Shown piece after piece: positions 26,174-35,039 of a DNA stretch of 64,000 nt (the stretch's first letter is position 1; every line of letters starts with the position of its first letter). The translations under genes and the position numbers were made by a program. Below the pieces are notes generated by a model. The model did not search any database, had not been told where the DNA came from, and was given only the letters and a program-made list of their open reading frames with translations. Source of the stretch: JAJDOD01 sp039024895 (GTDB taxonomy: Bacteria; Pseudomonadota; Alphaproteobacteria; Rhodobacterales; Rhodobacteraceae); the NCBI GenBank assembly GCA_039024895.1, contig JBCCPJ010000014.1, positions 15,774 through 79,773 on the forward strand. The letters run 5' to 3'.

Positions 26174-26202
26174 GGGATAAGACAGCCCAGCCTGTATTGC
26201 AA
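26174..26202 (-). promoter_or_regulatory. Probable rpsB-tsf promoter
   Basis: On the minus strand TTGCAA (26202-26197) and TATCCC (26179-26174) are 17 bases apart and about 125 bases upstream of the rpsB start, leaving a long leader that could carry feedback control by S2. By-eye consensus match only. Confidence 0.45.
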
Positions 26203-26259
26203 GTGCAGAAACCGCGAAATTGATCGGTTTCGTACCGTTTTCGGACGTCCCGCGCCCTT

Positions 26260-27036
26260 TTAGCGCAACCGACCGTAGAATGTCATACGGGCGTTTTCGG
26301 AAAGGGCTATGTCAGGCTCCGTGTTATAGGCAAGCACGGCCAACATGCGGGATACGTCGCTTTCGTTCGGAGAGACACGATGGATGGAATTCCGGCCGCG
26401 GAAAAGGACCAATGTCCCAGGCTCCATGTCTAACACGTCCGGGGTTGTCTTGCCTTCAAGTAACGCGGCGACACCGTTGTAGTTCATGTCGCCCGCTTCG
26501 GCATTGCGCAGGTTAGAGACATACTCAAACCGGCTTCCTGCCGTTGGTTTCTGGATCAATAGCGTTATTGCGAAGGATGAGTTGTCAAAGTGCCAGCCAA
26601 GTTCCTGCCCGCGCTCCGCGTAGTGAATGTTGATTGACGAAAGCGGATCGGCGTAAGGGTAGAGCTGCGCCTCGCCGGTGACGGCGCAGATAAAGCGGCG
26701 GAAGCGCTCGGCGTTGTAGAGTGCGCGAAGTGGCGACTGCGCTGGCACGTCATCATCGCAAATGCAGCCTTTTGAAGAGACTACTTGGCGGTTGGCTGGG
26801 TGGTCAGCGGCATAGTCGGGGTGATTTGACAAGTAAACCGAGTGTGTTTCGGTACAAAAATACGCTTTTTGCCGCCCCTCCTCACCTTCGGCACGCATAT
26901 GCTCCAGTGCAGCAGGCGTGATGAAGCCTTGCAACGCCAAAACGCCTGTCTGATCGAGTTGCGTCTTCTGGGCCGCAATGAATGTATGATCCATTAAGGG
27001 ATAGCGATCCAAGTCTACAATTTCGCTCAGTTCCAC
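26260..27036 (-). CDS. Fe(II)/2-oxoglutarate-dependent oxygenase of the BesD/HalD-like family
   Basis: A 258-residue non-haem iron enzyme. Iron ligands are visible as His149-Phe-Asp151 (GWHFDNSSFAITLL) and His219 (RNSIHRVSP), with Arg230 placed to bind 2-oxoglutarate. The overall sequence (HSVYLSNHPDYAADHP, QLYPYADPLSSINIHYAERGQELGWHFD) looks like the family of free-amino-acid halogenases and hydroxylases typified by BesD. Halogenases of that family have Gly in place of the Asp in HxD; here Asp is present, so hydroxylation is expected. The amino-acid substrate is unknown. Monocistronic. Confidence 0.75.
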   Translation of the reverse strand: MELSEIVDLDRYPLMDHTFIAAQKTQLDQTGVLALQGFITPAALEHMRAEGEEGRQKAYFCTETHSVYLSNHPDYAADHPANRQVVSSKGCICDDDVPAQSPLRALYNAERFRRFICAVTGEAQLYPYADPLSSINIHYAERGQELGWHFDNSSFAITLLIQKPTAGSRFEYVSNLRNAEAGDMNYNGVAALLEGKTTPDVLDMEPGTLVLFRGRNSIHRVSPNESDVSRMLAVLAYNTEPDIALSENARMTFYGRLR

Positions 27037-27138
27037 GCGTCAATCTCCCCCTAAGTCGCTTGCAAATCTGCCGAGCACGCAAGCGATACGCAACAGCAAA
27101 GCTTGCAAACCAAGGACACAGGTGCCACTGAACCGTCC

Positions 27139-28047
27139 ATGGCAGAGCAGGTCAGTTTAGGCGACAAACTCCAGAACGCCTTCGCCCGCGGCGTGCTGGG
27201 CGGCGCGCTTTTGTTGCCCTACACCTTTCGCGTGCGTTTTGTAGGCAAAGTCATGTCGACAGTTGTTGCGCCGCTCGCGGGATGGAACAAACGTGTCCAC
27301 GCCAATCTATCCTATGTTTTTCCTGATATGGCGCGGTCTGAGCGCGCGCGAATTGCGAAACTGGTTTCAAATAACGTTGGGCGGACGTTGATCGAAATTT
27401 ATTCGGGCGAAGAATTCGTGGCGCGCGCACGTCAATCCGAAGTGGCAGGCCCTGGCCTTCCTGCGCTCGAAGAAGCGCGCGCGGCAGGTCGCCCGGTTGT
27501 CCTGGTGACGGCGCATCTTGGAAATTACGACGCGGTGAGATCGAAGCTCAGTCGCGAAGGATATCCGATGGCGGCCCTCTACCGCCCGATGAAGAACCCG
27601 CGATTCCATGCGCATTATGTCAAGGCCATCTCGACGATTGCGGAACCTGTCTTTCCGACGGATGGTAAGGGCATCGCAGGTTTGATCCGCCACCTGAAGG
27701 AGGGCGGCATCATCGGTATTGTGGCGGACGTGGGTTCGCGCAAGGCGCCGCTCTTGCGCTTTTTCGATAAACCCGCCCATACCCCGCTTTCAGCTGCCGA
27801 ATGGGCGGTGAAATATGATGCGCTGATGGTGCCCGTTTTTGGTCTGCGAAACCCCGACGGGTTGACCTTCCGGCTCCATGTTGACGACGCCATCCCCAAC
27901 GGCGAACCCGCCGCGATGATGCAGGACTACAATGACAAGGTTGAAGCCATCGTTCGGGAACATCCTGAGCAATGGTTCTGGGTGCATCGCCGGTGGAAGC
28001 GAGCGGTTCGCCGCGCGTCTAACGAAGCTGTGCCGCCCCCAGAATAG
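27139..28047 (+). CDS. LpxL/HtrB-like lauroyl (lysophospholipid) acyltransferase
   Basis: A 302-residue acyltransferase of the LpxL/LpxM family, which adds secondary acyl chains to lipid A at the inner membrane. The catalytic HX4D is HLGNYD (residues about 124-129), followed by ALYRPMKNPRFH and GGIIGIVADVG; the C-terminus has EQWFWVHRRWK, typical of the family. ATG 27139 is chosen; an upstream in-frame TTG (27103) would add 12 residues. Neither start has a strong Shine-Dalgarno sequence. Its 3' end overlaps the convergent DUF1223 gene by 29 bases. Confidence 0.87.
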   Translation: MAEQVSLGDKLQNAFARGVLGGALLLPYTFRVRFVGKVMSTVVAPLAGWNKRVHANLSYVFPDMARSERARIAKLVSNNVGRTLIEIYSGEEFVARARQSEVAGPGLPALEEARAAGRPVVLVTAHLGNYDAVRSKLSREGYPMAALYRPMKNPRFHAHYVKAISTIAEPVFPTDGKGIAGLIRHLKEGGIIGIVADVGSRKAPLLRFFDKPAHTPLSAAEWAVKYDALMVPVFGLRNPDGLTFRLHVDDAIPNGEPAAMMQDYNDKVEAIVREHPEQWFWVHRRWKRAVRRASNEAVPPPE

Positions 28048-28711
28048 GTCCGCCGACGCCTGCTTGGACCAGAACGGCGACCGGTGCACCGCCGCTCACC
28101 TTGGCAGAGGCGCTGAAAACGCCGCTTCCATCCCAATTGCCAATCGGAGCCATCTTGCGCACGACGTTATGGTAAGTCAGCTTGCGGCCCGCGTTCTCAC
28201 CCCTACGAACATCGACGACTTCTTTTGGGGAGAATGTTGCCAGTTGAACAACCATGTTAGGCACCTGGCCTTTTGCCGTGGCCCGGACAGACACAGTGCC
28301 CCCATTTCGTTGAAGCTGCACCGTAACCGGCAACTTTTGCTGAGCGTGTTTCTGAACCGCTTTGGCAACCTGCATACCCCGCGAGCCGACGACATGATCC
28401 ACGCCGCCGACAACGATTTGGGGTGTGTAGATGGTGCGTTTCCCTTTGGCCTGCGCGTAGGAGCGCTGTCGCTTCGTATGGGCTGCGCTTGCGAACTCGT
28501 CTTTCCAGCCGAGGTAATCCCAATAATCCACGTGCAGTGCGAGAGCGATCACGTTCTCATCCTCAGCAAGCTCACCCAGAATGCGATCCGCTGGTGGACA
28601 GGAAGAACAGCCTTGGGATGTGAAGAGTTCGACAACGACCACCTCATCGGCCTGCGCTGCCCCACTGATCGCCAGAAAACCCGCAACCACCAAATGCAAA
28701 ATACGTTTCAT
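28019..28711 (-). CDS. DUF1223 thioredoxin-like secreted protein
   Basis: A 230-residue protein with a signal peptide (MKRILHLVVAGFLAISGAAQA) followed by the DUF1223 domain: VVVELFTSQGCSSCPPADRIL with Cys35 and Cys38 in a CxxC, and LALHVDYWDYLGWKDEFAS. The thioredoxin-like fold and CxxC suggest a periplasmic redox role, not yet demonstrated for the family. Convergent with the LpxL-like gene, with the last 29 bases shared. Confidence 0.87.
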   Translation of the reverse strand: MKRILHLVVAGFLAISGAAQADEVVVVELFTSQGCSSCPPADRILGELAEDENVIALALHVDYWDYLGWKDEFASAAHTKRQRSYAQAKGKRTIYTPQIVVGGVDHVVGSRGMQVAKAVQKHAQQKLPVTVQLQRNGGTVSVRATAKGQVPNMVVQLATFSPKEVVDVRRGENAGRKLTYHNVVRKMAPIGNWDGSGVFSASAKVSGGAPVAVLVQAGVGGPILGAAQLR

Positions 28712-28856
28712 ACCCTAGCGTCCAGTCATATGTCTCCAGATTGCTGCATACGCAACGTGGCGATGACGTGCCAATCAAGGTTTTGAGAGAGTACGTTACA
28801 GTCTGAAAAGAAGTGCCCTGGGGCACTCCCGTTCACGTGGATTTTGATCTGAGAAA

Positions 28857-28885
28857 GATGCTGAAAATAGAATAATATCAGCATC
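28857..28885 (-). terminator. Possible terminator downstream of glyS
   Basis: GATGCTG (28857-28863) and CAGCATC (28879-28885) form a 7-base stem with an AT-rich 15-base loop, 16 bases beyond the glyS stop; read on the minus strand the hairpin is followed by TTTCTC. A second perfect hairpin, AGTGCCC/GGGCACT, lies at 28812-28827. Weak U tract, so confidence is modest. Confidence 0.4.
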
Positions 28886-28900
28886 CTATCGCTAGGAGCT

Positions 28901-30979
28901 TTAACCGTCGATCCGCGTCAGGTCCGCCACCAATGAACAAATCGTGCTGATCCGGTGCAACAGGTTCAAGCGGTTACGGCGCAGAATTTGATTGTTGGAA
29001 TTCACCTGAACTGTTTCGAAAAAGGCATCGATGGGCGTGCGCAACGTGGCCATAGCCTGCATCGCCGCGCCAAATTCCTGCGCTTTGATGGCTGGTGCAA
29101 TCTTCTCTTCCGCTGCATCCAGCGCCTCAAACAGCGCGCGTTCTTCATCGGTCTCGGCCAGCTTGGCATCCGGACCGTAGGAATACTCGACCCCGTCTTT
29201 CTCTTCCGCCTGTTTCAGAATGTTATGTGCGCGTTTGAACCCTTGGGTCAGGTTCTCCCCATCGTCGGTCAATAGGAACGCCTGCAAAGCTGTGGCGCGC
29301 TCGACCAAAAGAGCCAGATCATCGGCGCGGGACATGGCCAGGCACGCATCGATCACATCGTGCCGCACGCCCTGTTCGCGCAAAAAGACTTTCAGGCGAT
29401 CATGGAAGAAGGACAAAAGGTCGTTTACATCAGCCAACACGCCATTGCGCGGCCCAGCGATTTCATTGGCGTTGGCAAAGACGCCGTTAAGGGGCAAACT
29501 CAGGTTGTTATCCAGCACCAACCGGATCACGCCCAAAGCTGCGCGGCGCAGCGCATAGGGGTCTTTTGACCCGGTGGGCTTTTCATCAATGGCCCAAAAG
29601 CCAATGAGCGTGTCGATCTTGTCTGACAGCGCTACCGTAACCGACAAAGGCGCCGATGGCACTTCGTCGGAGGGACCGAGCGGTTGGTAGTGCTCGCGCG
29701 CCACCTCTGCGATTTCGTCGGGAAGCTCGGCGTGCTGGGCGTAGAATTCGCCCATGATCCCCTGAAGTTCGGGAAACTCATAGACCATTTCAGAGGACAG
29801 ATCGGCCTTGGCAATCCGCGCCGCAGTCTCAACGTCATCGGGATTGGCGCCGACCATCGGGGCAATCTCCCGCGCCAGTTTGGCAATGCGGTCGATGCGT
29901 TCTGCCTCACTGCCGAGCAGTCGGTGAAAGGTCACGTCTGCCAGTTTGTCGGTCCACTGAGTGATATCGACCGTTGCCACGCGAAGGTCATTCTCCCAGA
30001 AGAATTTTGCGTCTGCGAGACGTGCGTTGAGTACTTTTTCGTTCCCGGCGAGGATGGTCTTCCCGTTATCCTCCGTCTCGCGGTTGGCCACTGTAACAAA
30101 GCGGACAATCTCCCCGGCTTTGTTTTTTATACTAAAGAACTTCTGGTGTTCCTTCATGGAGGTTTGCAGCACCGGTGCGGGCAGATGCAGAAATGCGCCG
30201 CCGATATCGCCCATCAAAACGACCGGCCACTCGACGAGCCCGGCCACTTCGTTCAACAGCGCGTTATCCTGCACCACATCGAGCCCCTGAGCAAAAGCCA
30301 TCTGCGTGGCGTCATGCCAAATCTTCTCTGCCCGCTCTTGGGCGGAGAGGATCACATGCGCCTGTTTCAGTTTCGCTGCGTAATCCTCAAAAGACGATAC
30401 CGCAAAACGGCCCGGTGACATAAAGCGATGGCCTTCCGTCGTATCGCCAGCTTCGAACCCTTCCACTTCAAGGGGCACGACCGAAGCGCCAGCCTCATCG
30501 GTTAGGATGCATAGAATGGAATGCAGCGGACGGACCCATTTCAGGTTCCCTGCCCCCCACCGCATGGATTTTGGCCAGGGGAACGTCCGGATGGTATGGT
30601 CCAGTACCTCCGCAATAATCCGGTCTGCTGCCCGCCCAGGTTTATTGATGACCGCGAACCAAACCTCCCCCTTTTTGTCGTTGCGCGTCTCGAGTTGATC
30701 CTTCGTTAAACCTGTGGACCGCAAGAACCCGGCGAGGGCTTGTTCGGGCGCATCGACCCTTGGCCCTTTGCGTTCTTCCCGCGTAGCGGGGCTTTCCGCC
30801 AACACGCCTTCCACGGTTAGCGTCAAGCGGCGTGCCGTGTGAAAGGCACCGGCGCTTTCGTAGGTAAGCCCCGCCTCCACCATGCCGTCGGTCACGAGGC
30901 GCTGTAGATCTGCTGCGGCGCGGGCTTGCATCCGCGCCGGAATTTCTTCGGAAAAGAGTTCGATCAGCAGATCAGGCAT
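28901..30979 (-). CDS. glyS: Glycyl-tRNA synthetase beta subunit
   Basis: A 692-residue beta chain of the bacterial alpha2beta2 glycyl-tRNA synthetase. It begins MPDLLIELFSEEIPARMQ, the family N-terminus, which is why ATG 30979 is chosen over the upstream ATG at 31006. Other landmarks are MRWGAGNLKWVRPLHS, KEHQKFFSI, DKIDTLIGFWAI and the C-terminal anticodon-binding region (NRLNLLHRI). The alpha subunit gene glyQ is the first gene of this operon, separated from glyS by two membrane-protein genes. Confidence 0.96.
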   Translation of the reverse strand: MPDLLIELFSEEIPARMQARAAADLQRLVTDGMVEAGLTYESAGAFHTARRLTLTVEGVLAESPATREERKGPRVDAPEQALAGFLRSTGLTKDQLETRNDKKGEVWFAVINKPGRAADRIIAEVLDHTIRTFPWPKSMRWGAGNLKWVRPLHSILCILTDEAGASVVPLEVEGFEAGDTTEGHRFMSPGRFAVSSFEDYAAKLKQAHVILSAQERAEKIWHDATQMAFAQGLDVVQDNALLNEVAGLVEWPVVLMGDIGGAFLHLPAPVLQTSMKEHQKFFSIKNKAGEIVRFVTVANRETEDNGKTILAGNEKVLNARLADAKFFWENDLRVATVDITQWTDKLADVTFHRLLGSEAERIDRIAKLAREIAPMVGANPDDVETAARIAKADLSSEMVYEFPELQGIMGEFYAQHAELPDEIAEVAREHYQPLGPSDEVPSAPLSVTVALSDKIDTLIGFWAIDEKPTGSKDPYALRRAALGVIRLVLDNNLSLPLNGVFANANEIAGPRNGVLADVNDLLSFFHDRLKVFLREQGVRHDVIDACLAMSRADDLALLVERATALQAFLLTDDGENLTQGFKRAHNILKQAEEKDGVEYSYGPDAKLAETDEERALFEALDAAEEKIAPAIKAQEFGAAMQAMATLRTPIDAFFETVQVNSNNQILRRNRLNLLHRISTICSLVADLTRIDG

Positions 30980-31045
30980 TTCGTTGTTCCGTTCGTTCCA
31001 TGCCAAAACCGGGGTTTACCCGCGCTTCCTGTAGGAAAACCGTTA

Positions 31046-31576
31046 TCATTTTATTCCCGAATTGGCGGTGGCGGGGCATTCTGGCGGCAATGGGTCGCCA
31101 TCGAAAGAGGCTTCTCCACAGGCATTCAACTGATGCCAGACGAACCCCTTGCCGTCGCCATCTATCGCCACCACACGGTCAAATCCATAAACAATATTCG
31201 CCGTCCCTAAGAATGGTATGGTCTCATCACTTTCCAACGCCGCGCCGACTGCCTTTGCGTCGAAGCACTCGAACCATCCCGGCGCGACCGTTGGCACCGC
31301 ATTCTCATAAATCTCGTAGTTTTCTGTCAGTAAACCCAGGCTCATGGGCGTCGTGAAGCAGGCCCGGTAACGCAAGGGAGAGCTTTCCGCATCGATGGCT
31401 TCAAAATTCTCGTAAAGAATTGATTCAGGTGCTTGCGTGGCGAGCGAGGTAAGCTGAACGTCGTTTTCGCCGTTTGGCGTCACCTCTTCATAGTATGCGT
31501 AGACTTGCAGGTAGTACATCGCGACACCTGCGATGACGGCGGAAGCCACCAGAAATACCGTCAATACCTTACCCAT
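31046..31576 (-). CDS. DUF6446-type membrane-anchored protein in the gly operon
   Basis: A 176-residue protein with one N-terminal membrane segment (MGKVLTVFLVASAVIAGVAMYYLQ) and a periplasmic domain with four Cys (YRACFTTPMS, WFECFDAKAV, LNACGEASF, PPECPAT) that could form two disulfides. ATG 31576 is selected because it places the membrane helix at the N-terminus; the longer frame from 31723 has no sensible N-terminus. I associate it with DUF6446, a family kept between glyQ and glyS in Rhodobacterales. Function unknown. Confidence 0.78.
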   Translation of the reverse strand: MGKVLTVFLVASAVIAGVAMYYLQVYAYYEEVTPNGENDVQLTSLATQAPESILYENFEAIDAESSPLRYRACFTTPMSLGLLTENYEIYENAVPTVAPGWFECFDAKAVGAALESDETIPFLGTANIVYGFDRVVAIDGDGKGFVWHQLNACGEASFDGDPLPPECPATANSGIK

Positions 31577-31719
31577 CACACAGCGCCTCGGTGATGCGGG
31601 CGCAATAGAGGGATAAAAGGGATGAAGCAATAAGCATGCGCGGGCTTCTATGCCGCGGAACAGGCTAAGGCAAGGCCATCTGGACCCGGCACAATTTTTC
31701 ACCTCAAAGGTCAGTAAGG

Positions 31720-32241
31720 TCATGAGAGTGCGAGAATATTATCGCGCAATATCTCTGTGGCGTCCTTTTGCCGGGCGGCAGAATGGGCGTGCGGTTTGTG
31801 ATCGAAAATCCGGCGTGGCGGGATCTCAATCCGCACCACCCAATACCCATTTTCCCTTGCATCCGCGTCGCGAACCCACACCACCTCCGGCGGTTTCAGC
31901 GCTGCAAGCGGAAAGGTTTCGACCCTTGTCCTTTTGAACGGGTAGAGCCGCGTCGACGTGAGCGTTTTTGTCTCCGGGTCGAACTCCAGCGTTTCACCGG
32001 GCATGAAGAAGGACCAAAGAAAGGCCGCTCCCAGCCCGGTAAACGCAATGGAAAACAGGGGGCCCAGCCAGTAATACCCTTCGAAAGGTCGCCCAAGCAG
32101 GATATCAACCGTCGCCTGAACCGTTTGGAAAGTCGCGAACAAGCCAACCGGGAGCGCGCAGAGACCAAACACAAGGGCAGCAATGCGGAAGTCCAGCGCA
32201 ACGCGGCCCTTTGTCAGGGTGAGCACTTGAGACTGTCCCAT
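31720..32241 (-). CDS. Membrane protein of unknown function between glyQ and glyS
   Basis: A 173-residue protein with two hydrophobic segments (ALVFGLCALPVGLFATFQTVQ, residues about 22-42; WLGPLFSIAFTGLGAAFLWSFF, residues about 58-79) followed by a soluble domain of about 95 residues (TLEFDPETKTLTSTRLYPFKR). It follows glyQ after 7 bases, so they are co-transcribed. No family is recognised; the soluble part looks like a small beta-rich domain similar in style to bacterial PH-like domains, but this is a guess. Confidence 0.7.
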   Translation of the reverse strand: MGQSQVLTLTKGRVALDFRIAALVFGLCALPVGLFATFQTVQATVDILLGRPFEGYYWLGPLFSIAFTGLGAAFLWSFFMPGETLEFDPETKTLTSTRLYPFKRTRVETFPLAALKPPEVVWVRDADARENGYWVVRIEIPPRRIFDHKPHAHSAARQKDATEILRDNILALS

Positions 32242-32248
32242 CTCGCTC

Positions 32249-33181
32249 TTAAGCCTGCTCGAGCGTGGCCCCGGCAGCCTCCGTCGTCACAAAAGCGTCC
32301 GCACAGGCCTTCGCCAAAGCCCGCACGCGCCCGATATACGCCTGACGTTCTGTGACCGAGATCACACCGCGCGCATCCAGCAGATTGAAGATATGCGAGG
32401 CTTTGATACATTGATCATAAGCTGGATGGGCCATGACGATCCGGCTCCCGGTTTTAGGGTCCTCCGAAGGGGCGTCAAGTATGCGCTGACACTCCGCTTC
32501 GGCATCCTCGAAATGCGTCAACAGCGTTGCCGTATCCGCGACATCGAAGTTCCAGCGCGAATACTCTTCTTCGGTTTGCCGGAACACGTCGCCATAGCTC
32601 AAAGCAATCGGCGTTTGCGGGTCGTTGAAGGGCATGTCCATTACGTGATCCACGCCCAGAATATACATCGCCAAACGCTCCAACCCGTAGGTCAACTCGC
32701 CAGATACGGGCTTGCAATCATGTCCGCCCACTTGTTGGAAATACGTGAACTGCGACACTTCCATCCCGTCACACCACACTTCCCAGCCAAGCCCCCAGGC
32801 GCCAAGCGTTGGGCTTTCCCAGTCGTCTTCGACAAAACGGATATCATGCAGGGCCATATCGATCCCGATGGCTTCGAGAGAGCCAAGATAGAGGTCCTGC
32901 AAGTCCCGCGGTGACGGTTTTATGAGCACCTGGAACTGGTAATAGTGCTGTAGCCGGTTGGGGTTTTCGCCATATCGACCATCAGTCGGCCTGCGCGACG
33001 GTTGCACGTAAGCGGCAGCCCAAGCTTTCGACCCAAGGGCGCGGAGCGTGGTGGCCGGGTGGAAGGTCCCTGCCCCAACCTCCATGTCATAAGGTTGCAT
33101 TATGGCGCATCCGTGTGAGGCCCAATAGCTCTGCAATCTTAGAAGAATCTCTTGAAAACTCATCGGCTTTTCGACCGCCAT
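32249..33181 (-). CDS. glyQ: Glycyl-tRNA synthetase alpha subunit
   Basis: A 310-residue class II synthetase catalytic subunit. Landmarks are MSFQEILLRLQSYWASHGCAI, EVGAGTFHPATTLRALG, AYVQPSRRPTDGRYGENPNR (motif 2) and SGELTYGLERLAMYILGVD (motif 3). Normal family length. First gene of the operon glyQ - membrane protein - DUF6446-type - glyS. Confidence 0.97.
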   Translation of the reverse strand: MAVEKPMSFQEILLRLQSYWASHGCAIMQPYDMEVGAGTFHPATTLRALGSKAWAAAYVQPSRRPTDGRYGENPNRLQHYYQFQVLIKPSPRDLQDLYLGSLEAIGIDMALHDIRFVEDDWESPTLGAWGLGWEVWCDGMEVSQFTYFQQVGGHDCKPVSGELTYGLERLAMYILGVDHVMDMPFNDPQTPIALSYGDVFRQTEEEYSRWNFDVADTATLLTHFEDAEAECQRILDAPSEDPKTGSRIVMAHPAYDQCIKASHIFNLLDARGVISVTERQAYIGRVRALAKACADAFVTTEAAGATLEQA

Positions 33182-33322
33182 GCGCCGCTCCTTGGGAAAA
33201 CCGCGTTCTCAATAAGCAACAGGTCCCGAGGGGTCAATAATAACGATCTGAAACCGCGTGCACTCCCGTAGCCGGGAAGATAAAACGGCCCCAGGACGGC
33301 CCACTGGGGGGCTCAAGACAGA

Positions 33323-35017
33323 ATGGTAAGTCGTATGCTGCAGAATGTCGCTGCTGTTATCATTTTATTCGTTTTGGCTGGCACCGCCCAGGCGCAAAGC
33401 TGGGTGCAAATCGAAGCCCAACCGGGGCGGGATCGCGCCCTGGATCGTGCTCAGGCCTATGCCCAACTCCTTGACGACGTAAATGCGTTTCGCACAGGCA
33501 CAACTTGGAATGTGATCGCAATCGGCCCTTTTGCGACGGAAGACGGTGCGCGCCGCCGCCTCCTCGAACTTAGGGCGCAACGCCTCGTGCCTTCTGACAG
33601 TTTCGTCTCGGATGGCGGCACGTTTCGCGAACGTATCTTTGGGACGGGCATTGCGACAATCATCCCATCTGAACCGGCACCCATCCTTGAACCGGGTGAG
33701 GAAACACCGGCCGAGGCCCGCCAAAGCGAGCGAAACCTGACCCGCGAAGACCGCGCGCTGTTACAAACAGCGCTCCGCTTTGAGGGCTTTTACAACTCCG
33801 TCATCGATGCTTCCTTTGGCCCCGGCACGCGCCGCGCCATGTCTGGGTGGCAAGAGGCGAACGGGTATGAACCAACAGGCATTCTCACCACCTTGCAGCG
33901 CCGCGAACTTATCGAAAGCTATCAATCCGTGATTGCCTCGCTCGGCCTGGCACCGGCAGTGGATGACGCTGCGGGGATCGAAATTGATCTACCTTCCGCC
34001 TTGGTTGAGTTCGATCGCTACGATGCCCCTTTTGCCCATTACGAACCGATCACAGACGATGGGGTGAAGGTGGTTCTCATCAGCTTGACAGGCGATGCGA
34101 CAACGCTGGCTGCGTATTACGACATCCTGCAAATGCTGGAAGCGATACCGCCCGAAGGCGAACGAAATCTGGGCCGCGAGAGTTTTACTATTGAAGGTCG
34201 CAATTCGCGTATCGAGTCCCATACCTTCGTGCGCCGCGCGGGCGACGCGATCAAAGGGTTTACCCTGATCTGGCCAACCGGCGATGAGAAACGGTTTTCC
34301 TTGGCTCTTGACGCCATGAAAGCCAGCTTTCGCACCAATGGCGCGGTTTTACCCGATGGCATGGGGAGCGGCGTTCAGGATATCGATCTCCTTTCCGGTC
34401 TTCGAATTCGACGCCCCGAAAAGGCGCGCTCGGGCTTCTTCATCGCCAGCGATGGGACGGTGCTCACAACTTCCGATGCGGTGCGCGGCTGTCAGCGCGT
34501 GACGCTCGAAGACGATATCGAGGTTGACATTGTAGCCGAAGACGCGCCCCTCGGCGTGGCGGTTTTGAGACCGCGCCAATCGCTCGCGCCGCTTTCCGTG
34601 GCGCGTCTCGCTGTAGACGAGCCGCGTCTACAATCGGATGTCGCTGTCGCTGGCTACTCTTTCGGCGGGGTGCTCTCTGCTCCAACCTTGACTTTTGGCA
34701 CACTGTCGGACCTCAAGGGCCTCAACGGTGATCCACAGGTTCAGCGCCTCTCGATCAGAAGCGAGCCGGGCGATGCGGGCGGACCTGTTTTGGCAGGCTC
34801 AGGCGCCGTTCTAGGAATTTTGCTCGACGAAGCCGACGATGGTACGCGTCAACTGCCAGGCGATGTTGCGTTTGCGACCGATGCCGCGGTATTGGCGGCG
34901 TTCCTTGCGGCGAATGGCATAACACCCGAAGCGGCTGATATTGGTGACACAATCCCACCTGAGGATCTGACAGTGCTCGCCGCCGATCTCACGGTGCTGG
35001 TCAACTGCTGGAACTAA
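33323..35017 (+). CDS. Secreted SPOR / peptidoglycan-binding protein with degenerate trypsin-like domain
   Basis: A 564-residue exported protein: signal peptide (MLQNVAAVIILFVLAGTAQA), a SPOR-like repeat (WVQIEAQPGRDRAL, then VIAIGPFATEDGARRRLLELR), a peptidoglycan-binding-1-like helical domain (ALLQTALRFEGFYNSVIDASFGPGTRRAMSGWQ, residues about 148-184), and a C-terminal trypsin-like domain (residues about 365-545). In the last domain the catalytic positions are lost: TTSDAV has Asp385 where proteases have the His of TNAHV, and GDAGGP has Ala485 in place of the Ser of GNSGGP. It is therefore expected to be a non-catalytic, cell-wall-associated protein. A weaker ATG lies at 33335. Confidence 0.8.
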   Translation: MVSRMLQNVAAVIILFVLAGTAQAQSWVQIEAQPGRDRALDRAQAYAQLLDDVNAFRTGTTWNVIAIGPFATEDGARRRLLELRAQRLVPSDSFVSDGGTFRERIFGTGIATIIPSEPAPILEPGEETPAEARQSERNLTREDRALLQTALRFEGFYNSVIDASFGPGTRRAMSGWQEANGYEPTGILTTLQRRELIESYQSVIASLGLAPAVDDAAGIEIDLPSALVEFDRYDAPFAHYEPITDDGVKVVLISLTGDATTLAAYYDILQMLEAIPPEGERNLGRESFTIEGRNSRIESHTFVRRAGDAIKGFTLIWPTGDEKRFSLALDAMKASFRTNGAVLPDGMGSGVQDIDLLSGLRIRRPEKARSGFFIASDGTVLTTSDAVRGCQRVTLEDDIEVDIVAEDAPLGVAVLRPRQSLAPLSVARLAVDEPRLQSDVAVAGYSFGGVLSAPTLTFGTLSDLKGLNGDPQVQRLSIRSEPGDAGGPVLAGSGAVLGILLDEADDGTRQLPGDVAFATDAAVLAAFLAANGITPEAADIGDTIPPEDLTVLAADLTVLVNCWN

Positions 35018-35039
35018 GCGGCGACTGGTCTGGCGCGCT

